NCBI GenBank assembly: GCA_023451825.1
Contig: JAEXYA010000039.1
Span: 69,531 to 133,530 of the forward strand
Direction of reading: 5' to 3'
Source: Pseudomonadota bacterium
GTDB lineage: Bacteria > Pseudomonadota > Alphaproteobacteria > Rhizobiales > Xanthobacteraceae
Length of the DNA: 64,000 nucleotides
This document shows positions 43,618 through 51,806 of the stretch, piece by piece (the stretch's first letter is position 1; each line of letters begins with the position of its first letter). Made by a program: the position numbers and the translations under genes. The notes under the pieces were generated by a model. That model did no database searches. It was not told the DNA's origin and saw nothing but the letters and a program-made list of their open reading frames with translations.

Positions 43618-43971
43618 ATGGATCGGCTCTGGCGAGCCACCATCAACTCCTGGAATGGTCTCCGCTCCGGCTTCACGTCGGAGCGGGCCATTCGCGAGGA
43701 GGTGGTTGCGCTTGTCCTTGCGCTGCCGCTGGCCGTAATGATTGGCACGACCATGGCCCGCCGGATCGAGATGATCGCGGTGGTGATGCTGGTGCTGACC
43801 GTCGAACTCCTCAACACCGCTATCGAGAAACTCGCCGACCGGGTCACGATGGAACACGATTCACAGATCGGTCGTGTGAAGGACCTAGGCTCGGCGGCGG
43901 TGGCCATTGCGCTGCTGATTGCGGGTATGGTCTGGCTGTTCGCGCTCGGCGAGCGGGTGGGCGTGTTTTGA
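43618..43971 (+). CDS. dgkA: diacylglycerol kinase
   Basis: Small integral membrane kinase, 117 residues with three transmembrane helices, converting diacylglycerol to phosphatidate and recycling lipid from envelope glucan transfer. The active-site helix reads LTVELLNTAIEKLADRV with the conserved E..NTAIE. An N-terminal amphipathic stretch (NSWNGLRSGFTSERAIREE) is normal. The ATG immediately follows the DAHP synthase stop (no gap), an unusual coupling. Confidence 0.92.
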   Translation: MDRLWRATINSWNGLRSGFTSERAIREEVVALVLALPLAVMIGTTMARRIEMIAVVMLVLTVELLNTAIEKLADRVTMEHDSQIGRVKDLGSAAVAIALLIAGMVWLFALGERVGVF

Positions 43972-43976
43972 TTTCT

Positions 43977-44070
43977 CCGTCATTGCGAGGAGCGAAGCGA
44001 CGAAGCAATCCAGTTTTTCTTTACTTGGCCCTGGATTGCTTCGTCGCCAAGAGGCTCCTCGCAATGACGG
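43977..44070. repeat. palindromic repeat, CGTCATTGCGAGGAGCG family, copy 3
   Basis: About 94 bp with outer arms CCGTCATTGCGAGGAGCG and GGCTCCTCGCAATGACGG and inner GAAGCAATCCAG / CTGGATTGCTTC. Placed between dgkA and nadE. Two more copies at 34528 and 36754. Confidence 0.85.
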
Positions 44071-44112
44071 CAATGGGTTGCGAACGATCCGCCTAGAGGC
44101 TTCAATACTCCC

Positions 44113-45861
44113 ATGACAAACACCCGCTTCACCATCACGCTGGCCCAGCTCAATCCGACCGTCGGCGACACCGCCGGCAATGCCGCGAAAGCGCGCGCCG
44201 CGCGTGCGCAGGCTGCCCGCGACGGCGCCGATGTGGTCGTCCTCCCCGAACTCTTCATCGCCGGCTATCCGCCGGAAGACCTCGTGCTCAAGCCGGCCTT
44301 TCAGATGGCCTGCCGCGCCGAGGTCGAGGCGCTCGCCCGCGAGACCGCCGATGGCGGCCCGGCGATGCTGGTCGGTACGCCATGGGTCGATGGCGGAAAA
44401 CTGTACAATGCCTGCGCACTGCTGGACGGCGGCCGCATCGCCGCCATCCGCTTCAAGGTCAATCTGCCGAATTACGGCGTGTTCGACGAGAAGCGCGTGT
44501 TTGCCCGCGGCTCCGTTTCCGGTCCGGTCACCATCCGTGGCCTGCGCATCGGCGTGCCGATCTGCGAAGACACCTGGATGGAAGAGTCCGCCGACTACGA
44601 GGATGTGGTCGAGACTCTCGCCGAAACCGGCGCCGAAATTTTGATCGTGCCGAACGGCTCGCCCTATGCCCGCGGCAAGAACGATCTGCGCTTGAATGTG
44701 CAGGTCGCCCGCGTCACCGAGAGCCATCTCCCGCTGGTCTATCTCAACCAGGTCGGTGGCCAGGATGAGCTCGTGTTCGACGGTGCGAGCTTCGTCCTCA
44801 ATGGCGACCGCTCGCTCGCCGTGCAATTGCCGTCCTTCGCCGAGAACATCACCACCATCACCTTCGAAAAATCCGGCGATGCGTGGCGCTGCAGCGGCCC
44901 GATCGCAAAGCTGCCCGAAGGCGACGAGGGCGACTACGCCGCCTGCGTGCTGGGCCTCCGCGACTACGTCAACAAGAACGGTTTCCCCGGCGTGCTGATG
45001 GGCATTTCCGGCGGCATCGATAGCGCGCTCTGCGCCGCCATCGCCGTCGACGCGCTCGGCGCCGATCGCGTGCGCGGCATCATGCTGCCGTTCCGCTATA
45101 CTGCGCAGGTGTCGCTCGACGATGCCGACAAGCTCGCGAAAGCACTCGGCTTCCGTTACGAAATCCTGCCCATCGCCGATGCGGTGAACGGCTTCGAAAA
45201 AATCCTCGCCGAGACTTTTAAAGGCCTTGAGCGCGACATCACCGAAGAGAACCTGCAGGCGCGCACGCGCGGCACGCTCTTGATGGCCGTGTCGAACAAG
45301 ACCGGCGCCATGGTCGTCACCACCGGCAACAAGTCGGAAATGTCGGTGGGCTATGCCACGCTCTATGGCGACATGAATGGCGGCTTCAATCCGATCAAGG
45401 ATCTCTACAAGACCCAGGTGTTCCGCATCTCGACCTTGCGCAATTCATGGAAGCCCGAAGGCGCCATGGGTCCGGACGGCGAGGTGATCCCGAACAATAT
45501 CATCATCCGCCCGCCGACCGCCGAACTGCGCGAAAACCAGACCGACCAGGACTCGCTGCCGCCATACGAGATCCTCGACGCCATCCTCGAACGTCTCGTC
45601 GAGCGCGAGCAGCCTTTGTCCGAGATCGTGGCCGATGGTTTCGAGAAGGATGTGGTGACGCGCATCGATCGGCTGTTGAACATCGCCGAATACAAGCGCC
45701 GCCAGGCCGCTCCTGGCGTGAAGGTGACGCGGAAAAATTTCGGCAGGGATCGCCGCTATCCCATCACCAATCGTTTTCGCGATCTGGCCCAGCCCTTGCC
45801 GAAACCGGACGAGGATCTGGTGACGCGGCCTGGCAAGGGCACCAGCGAAGCGTTCGAGTGA
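44113..45861 (+). CDS. nadE: glutamine-dependent NAD(+) synthetase
   Basis: Last step of NAD synthesis: nicotinate adenine dinucleotide to NAD, with ammonia from glutamine. 582 residues, two domains. The N-terminal carbon-nitrogen hydrolase has the Glu (PELFIAGYPPEDL), Lys (RFKVNLPNYGVFDE) and Cys (VPICEDTW) triad. The C-terminal domain has the pyrophosphate-binding SGGIDSALCA near residue 298 and the later TGNKSEMSVGYATLYGD. Short C-terminal tail TRPGKGTSEAFE. Flanked by two different palindromic repeats. Confidence 0.95.
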   Translation: MTNTRFTITLAQLNPTVGDTAGNAAKARAARAQAARDGADVVVLPELFIAGYPPEDLVLKPAFQMACRAEVEALARETADGGPAMLVGTPWVDGGKLYNACALLDGGRIAAIRFKVNLPNYGVFDEKRVFARGSVSGPVTIRGLRIGVPICEDTWMEESADYEDVVETLAETGAEILIVPNGSPYARGKNDLRLNVQVARVTESHLPLVYLNQVGGQDELVFDGASFVLNGDRSLAVQLPSFAENITTITFEKSGDAWRCSGPIAKLPEGDEGDYAACVLGLRDYVNKNGFPGVLMGISGGIDSALCAAIAVDALGADRVRGIMLPFRYTAQVSLDDADKLAKALGFRYEILPIADAVNGFEKILAETFKGLERDITEENLQARTRGTLLMAVSNKTGAMVVTTGNKSEMSVGYATLYGDMNGGFNPIKDLYKTQVFRISTLRNSWKPEGAMGPDGEVIPNNIIIRPPTAELRENQTDQDSLPPYEILDAILERLVEREQPLSEIVADGFEKDVVTRIDRLLNIAEYKRRQAAPGVKVTRKNFGRDRRYPITNRFRDLAQPLPKPDEDLVTRPGKGTSEAFE

Positions 45862-45864
45862 CGT

Positions 45865-45951
45865 TTGCAGGATGGGGTGAGCGTTAGCGAAAACCCATCG
45901 CTGCACGGCAGATCGTTGATGGGTTTTCGCTGCGCTCAACCCATCCTACGG
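45865..45951. repeat. palindromic repeat, GTAGGATGGGTTGAGCG family, copy 2
   Basis: About 87 bp with arms CAGGATGGGGTGAGCG and CGCTCAACCCATCCTACG and inner GCGAAAACCCATC / GATGGGTTTTCGC. It begins right after the nadE stop and ends next to the stop of the converging DUF1217 gene, so it could act as a shared terminator. Confidence 0.85.
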
Positions 45952-45956
45952 CACCA

Positions 45957-48011
45957 TCACGCCCTGCGCGCCATCGCCGCGAATGCCGTGTCGCTCAGCA
46001 GTCCGCCGCCTTGATACAGCGTCACGATTGGTGACGAGGCGATGCTGGTGCCGTTCTTGATGTCATAGAGCGCCGAGAAGCGGTTGAGCAACTTTGCGAG
46101 CTTGGCGGGATCGGCGAGATCCTTGAGGTTGAGGTGCTTCTCCACCACCTTGGCCTGCTGGTCGATATCCATCGCGCCGACTTCGTCCGGCAGGCCGAAG
46201 GTGGTGCGGAACACTTCCGCCAGCGCTTTGTCCGCGAGCAGGTCATAGGCCGAGGTGATGCTCGGCGCCTTGCGTTCGAAATAGAGCGCGAGCCGCACCC
46301 CCGGATTGCTTTCGCCCTGCTGCGTCTCCAGCGTCTGCTGCAGATATTTCCGCTGGGTTTCCATGAACTGGTCGCGGGTCTGCGGGCCGAATTTCGGCAG
46401 CCGCGAGATCTCCCCGCCGTCGTCGAAATTGAACGACGCCACCATCTCGGCAAAGCGCGGATCGGTCTGCGTGTTGACGAAGCTCTTGGGATCGTTGAGA
46501 TCGGAGTCGAACATCTTGCGCAGATCGGCGGTGGTCACCTTGTCGGGCTCGAGACCCTTCGCGACCAGCACGATGTCGATCAGCTTGCGATCGGCAAGCA
46601 GGTCCTTCACGCTTTGGACGTTGGCGATGTTGGTCTGATAATAGACCGCGTCCTTGTCGGCGGTCTTGCGCAGCTCGGTCTGTTCCTTGCCGCTGGTGAA
46701 GCGCGTCTTGGCGATGATGTAGTCCTTCATCACCTGGGTGACTTCAGCAGCGTCCTGCGCCACCACGGGCGTGGTGACGTTGCCGCTGCTGTCGAAATTG
46801 AAAGCGCGGGCGAGCTGGACGAAGCGGTCATCCTTCAGCTTGTTCGCATAGCTCTTCGGGTCGTCCAGATCGCTCTGCAGCACATTCTTGATGATGGTCG
46901 GCGACACCGTTTCGGGATCGATCCCGAACGACTTCAGCGCGAAATTGAAGACGTTCGGCGTCTTGAGGAATTGTTCGACCGTCGTCACCCTGGCGAGGCC
47001 GGTGCGATACTGCTTGATCAGCGAGGCCGAATAGCTCTCGTCCGCAGCGAGATAGACGGCGCCCTGGCTGTTGACATATTTGGCGTGGACGTCGGTCAGT
47101 TGCGCGGCCGTCTGCGGCTCGGTGCCCGCCGGCAGCGTGCCATCGGCCGAGAATTCGAAAGCGCCGGCCAGTGCCACATAGCTGTCGATGGTGGTCAGCG
47201 CCTTGCGATAGCTGACGACGCTGATCTCGTTCATCGATCCGCGCGAGCGCTCCAATGCGATCTTGTTGCGCAGATCGGCCATGTCGGCACCGGGCAGTTT
47301 CAGCTGCGCCGTATAGGCGTCGATCTTGCTGGCGGCATCGAGCATCGCCGCCTGTGCCTTGGCGATATTGGCGTTGATGTCGTCTTTCTGCGAGACCCAG
47401 ACGGAATTGACATAGCTGTCCGGATCGGACGGATCGCTGCCGAGCACCTTGCTGATCGTGTCATGCGACCAGGTGCCCTTGTCGATGCCATAGGCGGAGA
47501 AGACATAGTCGCGCAATTTGTCGTCGGCGAGCAGGCCGTTGACATTGGTGATCTTGCCGATCGTGAGATTGTAGTAGTTCTTGTTGGCGTCGAGCGCATC
47601 GACACCGCGCTTTGCCACCGCCGTATAGAGGCCGATCATGTCGTCGGTCTGGTTGGCGGATTGCGCCGTCTTGGTGTCGCCGCTGGTGGTGCCAAACGGG
47701 AACGCAGCGGCGAATTCGCGGTAGCGTTTGTCGCTCAGTTTATTGGCAAAGCTGTTGGCGTCGGAGAGGTCGCTTTCCAGCACCTTGCGCAGGAAAGCCT
47801 TGGCATAGGCCATGTCTTCCAGGCCATAGGCCTTGGTCGCATAGGTGTAGAGGCGAAAGTCATTCAGGAGGTCATCGACGCTGGTGACCTTGCCGATGTT
47901 CTCTTTGTAATAGGCGGTGTCCCGGCTCACATCGGCTTGCTGCGCAATCTTGGTGATCGATTTCTGCAGGTCGCGCGACACCAGATTGTAGTTGAGATAG
48001 GTGGAGACCAT
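45957..48011 (-). CDS. DUF1217 repeat protein
   Basis: Protein of 684 residues with no signal peptide, made of five related units of about 125-150 residues. Each has the pattern ...DLL.D..L...Y.A.GL.......K.L.SDL.D..S.AN.L.D.R...A..F.F. Examples are VDDLLNDFRLYTYATKAYGL, LLADDKLRDYVFSAYGI, FALKSFGIDPE, LLADRKLIDIVLVAKGL and LLADKALAEVFRTTFGL. DUF1217 proteins in rhizobia often lie with flagellar genes, but none are here. ATG at 48011 with AAAGG upstream. Convergent on nadE. Function unknown; possibly a structural or secreted repeat protein. Confidence 0.85.
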   Translation of the reverse strand: MVSTYLNYNLVSRDLQKSITKIAQQADVSRDTAYYKENIGKVTSVDDLLNDFRLYTYATKAYGLEDMAYAKAFLRKVLESDLSDANSFANKLSDKRYREFAAAFPFGTTSGDTKTAQSANQTDDMIGLYTAVAKRGVDALDANKNYYNLTIGKITNVNGLLADDKLRDYVFSAYGIDKGTWSHDTISKVLGSDPSDPDSYVNSVWVSQKDDINANIAKAQAAMLDAASKIDAYTAQLKLPGADMADLRNKIALERSRGSMNEISVVSYRKALTTIDSYVALAGAFEFSADGTLPAGTEPQTAAQLTDVHAKYVNSQGAVYLAADESYSASLIKQYRTGLARVTTVEQFLKTPNVFNFALKSFGIDPETVSPTIIKNVLQSDLDDPKSYANKLKDDRFVQLARAFNFDSSGNVTTPVVAQDAAEVTQVMKDYIIAKTRFTSGKEQTELRKTADKDAVYYQTNIANVQSVKDLLADRKLIDIVLVAKGLEPDKVTTADLRKMFDSDLNDPKSFVNTQTDPRFAEMVASFNFDDGGEISRLPKFGPQTRDQFMETQRKYLQQTLETQQGESNPGVRLALYFERKAPSITSAYDLLADKALAEVFRTTFGLPDEVGAMDIDQQAKVVEKHLNLKDLADPAKLAKLLNRFSALYDIKNGTSIASSPIVTLYQGGGLLSDTAFAAMARRA

Positions 48012-48255
48012 GGGACCAGCCTTTCGGATTCGCCCCATGATACCGGCAGTGGGTTATCCGAACCTTGCGGAGTATGGCTTCGCAAGCTTTGCCCTGAAGG
48101 CTCGGATTTAACGCGAATGTGGTGCGAGCTGACGGTCGCGGTGCTATCGCCACGATGCCCAGCAGGTACGCTGGGCGAACCGTCGTGATCGCGTTCGCTG
48201 GCGCGGGTGTGCCAGCGAACATCCTGTTCGCCTGTCGAAGCTACGGCGCTGGATT

Positions 48256-48885
48256 TCAGCTCACGGCAGCGCGGGACTTGCAGATCGGTGCGGCTGCAAT
48301 GGCGTCGGTCGCGTGATCGTGTCCGCTCACGCAGCACCACTGGCTGGCGATCAGCGTCAGCAGGCAGGCCGCGCCTGTGGAGCCGATCAGCTTCTTCATC
48401 CAGCCTTTGCTCTCCGCAGCCGGCGCATCGGCCGCCGCCGCGTCGCCGCCGAGAAGGGCGCCGAACGCGGTAAAGAATTCGCCCGCGAGCTTCTTCGAGG
48501 TGGAGTCGATCAGGCGGCCGCCGAGTTGCGCCAGCTTGCCGCCGATCTGGGCATCGACGTCGTAATGCAAAAGAGTGACGTCGTCGCTCTCGGCTTCCAG
48601 CCGCACGAATGCGCCGCCTTTGGCGAAGCCGGCGACGCCGCCCGAGCCTTCGCCGGTGATGCGATAGCTGTTTGGCGGATCGAGGTCGGACAGCGTGACC
48701 TTGCCGCCGAATGTTGCCTTCACGGGGCCGACCTTGACCACGATGGTGGCGGTCATCTCCGTCGGGCTGGTCATCTCCAGGCTCTGGCAACCGGGAAGGC
48801 ACTGCTTGAGCACCGCGGGATCGTTGAGCGCCGCCCAGACTTTTTCTTTCGGGGCGGCAATGCGCTGGCTGTCACTCATCTGCAT
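48256..48885 (-). CDS. coxG: CoxG, SRPBCC-family protein with C-terminal membrane anchor
   Basis: Member of the CO dehydrogenase subunit G family, 209 residues. The SRPBCC helix-grip fold covers residues 1-150 (EKVWAALNDPAVLKQCLPGC, SYRITGEGSGGVAGFAKGGA, DVDAQIGGKLAQLGGRLIDST). A C-terminal hydrophobic segment (GSTGAACLLTLIASQW) then could anchor it to the inner membrane, where in Oligotropha CoxG recruits CO dehydrogenase. Last gene of the cox cluster. AAGGA precedes the ATG at 48885, 11 bp after coxF. Confidence 0.9.
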   Translation of the reverse strand: MQMSDSQRIAAPKEKVWAALNDPAVLKQCLPGCQSLEMTSPTEMTATIVVKVGPVKATFGGKVTLSDLDPPNSYRITGEGSGGVAGFAKGGAFVRLEAESDDVTLLHYDVDAQIGGKLAQLGGRLIDSTSKKLAGEFFTAFGALLGGDAAAADAPAAESKGWMKKLIGSTGAACLLTLIASQWCCVSGHDHATDAIAAAPICKSRAAVS

Positions 48886-48896
48886 GGTTGTTGTCC

Positions 48897-49733
48897 TTAT
48901 TGGTCGATGGAAGGGCGTGCCGCGCGCTGGCCGCGGCGGCGCAGGGCTGTGATTTCGGCCAGGATGGACATGGCGATTTCCTCCGGCGTGATGGCGCCGA
49001 GATCGAGCCCGGCGGGGGCCTTGACGTGATCGAGCATGCTCGCGGCGACGCCTTTGCTGGTCAGGCCATCGCGCAGCGCGGTCATCTTGCGCTGGCTGCC
49101 GACAAAGGCCGTGTAGGCGGCGGGAATGTCGATGGCAGCACGTAGCGCCGCTTCATCGCCTTTGCCCTGGGTGCAGACCACCACGAAGCGCTTGGCGTCA
49201 TGCAGATGCTGCGGTGTGAAACCATCGATCAGCACGTCGCTGTCCGGCGGCATGGTGAGATCGGCAGCCGGGACGGCGAGGGTGACGTGATAGCCGAGCG
49301 TGCGCGCCTGTGTCGCCAGCGACAGCGCCACCGGGCTGGCGCCGAGAATCACCAGCGCCGGATGCGGCAGCACGGGCTCGACAAAAATATCCATCGTGCC
49401 TTTGCTCGGGCACATGTTCTTGGCAAAGCGCACGCCGTCGCGGCTTTCGCCGGGCGCGACACCAAGTTCGGCCAGCAGGTTTTCCGGCTGCACCGACACC
49501 ATGCGCGGTTCGCCATCGACAAGCGCCTCGCGGGCCGCCTTGAGCACGGCGCCGCGCGCGCAGCCGCCGCCGATCCAGCCGGCGGCGATGGTGCCGTCGG
49601 GGCGGATGATCGCCTTGGCGCCGGCTTTCGCAGCCGTCACCGAAACGGTGCGCACCACGGTAGCGAGCACAAAGGCCTGTTCGGCGGCTTTCAGCTGCGC
49701 GACAAGATCGATCACATCCACATGTGCGCCCAT
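48897..49733 (-). CDS. coxF: CoxF, XdhC/CoxF-family maturation protein
   Basis: XdhC/CoxI-like maturation factor, 278 residues, proposed to insert the molybdenum cofactor into the large subunit. Segments include VLATVVRTVSVTAAKAGAKA, GWIGGGCARGAVLKAA and a Rossmann-like C-terminal half (LVILGASPVALSLATQARTLGYHVTL) with GSQRKMTALRDGL. GAGG precedes the ATG at 49733, 10 bp after coxE. The gene order around it matches the cox cluster of O. carboxidovorans. Confidence 0.88.
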   Translation of the reverse strand: MGAHVDVIDLVAQLKAAEQAFVLATVVRTVSVTAAKAGAKAIIRPDGTIAAGWIGGGCARGAVLKAAREALVDGEPRMVSVQPENLLAELGVAPGESRDGVRFAKNMCPSKGTMDIFVEPVLPHPALVILGASPVALSLATQARTLGYHVTLAVPAADLTMPPDSDVLIDGFTPQHLHDAKRFVVVCTQGKGDEAALRAAIDIPAAYTAFVGSQRKMTALRDGLTSKGVAASMLDHVKAPAGLDLGAITPEEIAMSILAEITALRRRGQRAARPSIDQ

Positions 49734-49743
49734 GGTTGCGTCC

Positions 49744-50931
49744 TCAGAGCCTGGCCAGATAGGGTTCGAGCGCCGCGAGGCTTTGCAGCGTGTTGGCGCG
49801 CGCGAACAGGTCCACATGCGGCAGCGCCGCCTTGATGCCCGCGGCCTCGGGCGCATAGCCCTCCCAGCCCATCATCGGATTGAGCCAGGCGATGCGGCGG
49901 CAACGCCGCGCCAGCATGGCCATCTCGCGGCCGAGCAGATCGGCATCACCGGTTTCATAGCCGTCGGAGACGATCATCACGCAGGTGCGCGAATGGATCA
50001 CGCGGGCGGCGTGCCAGCGATTGAATGTCTGCAGGCATTCGCCGATCCGGGTGCCGCCGCCGGCGCCTTGCGACATCACGGACAGCCGGTCCAGCGCGCG
50101 GGCCGGATCGCGCTCCTTCATGGCGTCGGAGACGTAGGCGAGCCGGGTGTGGAACAGGAACGCCTCGGCCTCGGCGAATTCATCGATCACGCCGTGAATG
50201 AAGCGCACGAACACGCCGGTATACATGCTCATGGAGCCGGAGGCGTCGAGCAGCATCACCAGGCGGAGCGGCTTGTGCCGTCGCTGGCGCTTGACGAGGC
50301 GGATCGGCACGCCGCCATGGCTGATATTGGCGTGGATGGTGCGCCGGATATCGAGGCGATAGCCGCGCCGCCGCGCCAGATCGCGCCGGGTCAGGCGCGC
50401 GCGCATCGCCTGCGCCAGCCGCGCGGCCGCGGCGTGGGCCTCGGCGATCTCAGCGGGATCGTGCATCTTGCGGAAATCCGTCTCGGCGAGGTTGTCGATC
50501 ATCGACGCGCCCTCGGCACGGCCTTCGCCCGACGACGCGTCATCGCCGCCGTCCTCGGACGGGATCTGGTCCTGCTGGCCGGATTCGCCGGCGGCGCCGT
50601 CCTGCAGGCTCTTGAAGGACGGGTTGTTGGCCGACTTCGTCGAGCCCGATGTCACGGCTCGCGATTTCACGCCACGGTTCAGCCAATAGGCATCGAAAAG
50701 CCCGTCGAATGTGTCCCAGTCGGTCTTGCGTGATGTCAGCAGATGCTTGAAGGCGGAGCGCAGCAGCGACGGATGTGCGGCATAGCCGGCAGCCAGCAAC
50801 GCCGCGGCGTCGTGGCCTTCCTGCAGGCCGACCGCGAATCCGTTGTCGCGCAAGAGATGCAGGAAGCCGCTCAACCGGCCCGCGATGGCAAGCGACGCTT
50901 GATCGACCACGTTGACGGCTTGCGCGCTCAT
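49744..50931 (-). CDS. coxE: CoxE, von Willebrand factor A domain protein
   Basis: 395-residue VWA-domain protein that works with the CoxD ATPase in assembling the Cu-Mo active site. The N-terminal helical half contains RSAFKHLLTSRKTDWDTFDGL and a low-complexity acidic patch (QQDQIPSEDGGDDASSGE). The C-terminal half carries the metal-ion-dependent adhesion site DASGSMSM, with the later Thr in GGGTRIGE and Asp in IVSDGYETGD. The ATG at 50931 overlaps the coxD stop (ATGA). Confidence 0.9.
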   Translation of the reverse strand: MSAQAVNVVDQASLAIAGRLSGFLHLLRDNGFAVGLQEGHDAAALLAAGYAAHPSLLRSAFKHLLTSRKTDWDTFDGLFDAYWLNRGVKSRAVTSGSTKSANNPSFKSLQDGAAGESGQQDQIPSEDGGDDASSGEGRAEGASMIDNLAETDFRKMHDPAEIAEAHAAAARLAQAMRARLTRRDLARRRGYRLDIRRTIHANISHGGVPIRLVKRQRRHKPLRLVMLLDASGSMSMYTGVFVRFIHGVIDEFAEAEAFLFHTRLAYVSDAMKERDPARALDRLSVMSQGAGGGTRIGECLQTFNRWHAARVIHSRTCVMIVSDGYETGDADLLGREMAMLARRCRRIAWLNPMMGWEGYAPEAAGIKAALPHVDLFARANTLQSLAALEPYLARL

Positions 50932-51806
50932 GCGACTTTGCCGAGTAGGCGTGCGGTCAGTTCCGGCTTGAAATGCGCTTTGTCTTCCCTGGTCTTGAGC
51001 AGGCACATCAGCGTCTCCTGCACGATCTTGGGCGCATCATGCAGGTTGCTGACATCGAGGCCGACCAGTGCCGCGGCCCAGTCCAGCGTCTCGGCCACGC
51101 CGGGCACCTTGCGCAGGTCTTCCTTGCGGATGCTGTCCACGATGCGCGCGATCTGCAGCGCCAGCGATGTGCCGATGCCGGCAATCCGCGCCATGATGAT
51201 GCGCGCTTCGCGGTCGGGATCGGGGTAGCCGACATAGTGATACAGGCAGCGTCGCCGCAACGCGTCGGACAGTTCGCGGGTGCCGTTCGATGTCAGCACC
51301 ACCAGCGGGATCGCGGTCGCGGTCACCGTGCCCATTTCCGGGATCGTGACCTGATAGTCCGACAGCAGTTCGAGCAGAAATGCCTCGAACTCGTTGTCGG
51401 CGCGATCGACTTCGTCGATCAGCAGCACCGGCGCTGTCTCGCGGCGGATCGCGGCGAGCAGCGGGCGTTCCAGCAGATATGTCTCGGAGAAGATCCTGTC
51501 TTCGATATCGTCCACCGATGCATGACGATCGGCCTGGATCGCCAGCAATTGTCGCTGATAATTCCACTCATACAGCGCCGCCGACTGGTCCAGCCCCTCA
51601 TAGCATTGCAGCCGGATCAGCTCGGTGCCATGCGCGCTCGCCAGTGCCTTGGCCACTTCGGTCTTGCCGGTGCCCGCGTCGCCCTCCAGCAGCAACGGTC
51701 GCTTCAGCATCTGCATCAGCGCAATCGCCGTGATCAGTTCTCCGTCGGCGACATAGCCGGCGGAGGCGAGGCGTTCCGCGATCTGGTCGCGGTCCTGCAT
51801 GGTCAT
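50928..51806 (-). CDS. coxD: CoxD, MoxR-type AAA+ ATPase
   Basis: AAA+ chaperone of 292 residues needed for putting sulfur and copper into the CO dehydrogenase active site. Walker A is LLEGDAGTGKTEVAKALA (split region near residue 40), Walker B LLIDEVDRAD and sensor 1 VLTSNGTRELSDALRRRC. Its ATG overlaps the coxL stop by 4 bp and its stop overlaps coxE, so the three are translated in a chain. Partner of CoxE. Confidence 0.93.
   Translation of the reverse strand: MTMQDRDQIAERLASAGYVADGELITAIALMQMLKRPLLLEGDAGTGKTEVAKALASAHGTELIRLQCYEGLDQSAALYEWNYQRQLLAIQADRHASVDDIEDRIFSETYLLERPLLAAIRRETAPVLLIDEVDRADNEFEAFLLELLSDYQVTIPEMGTVTATAIPLVVLTSNGTRELSDALRRRCLYHYVGYPDPDREARIIMARIAGIGTSLALQIARIVDSIRKEDLRKVPGVAETLDWAAALVGLDVSNLHDAPKIVQETLMCLLKTREDKAHFKPELTARLLGKVA

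Noticed and set aside
42214..43857. Minus-strand frame of 547 codons opposite the DAHP synthase gene
   Set aside because: Shadow frame; the plus strand carries all the conserved motifs of class II DAHP synthase.
46134..48188. Long plus-strand reading frame of 684 codons opposite the DUF1217 gene
   Set aside because: It lies antisense to the repeat protein and reads as a high-Arg/Asp/Gly composition typical of out-of-frame GC-rich DNA, with no domain.
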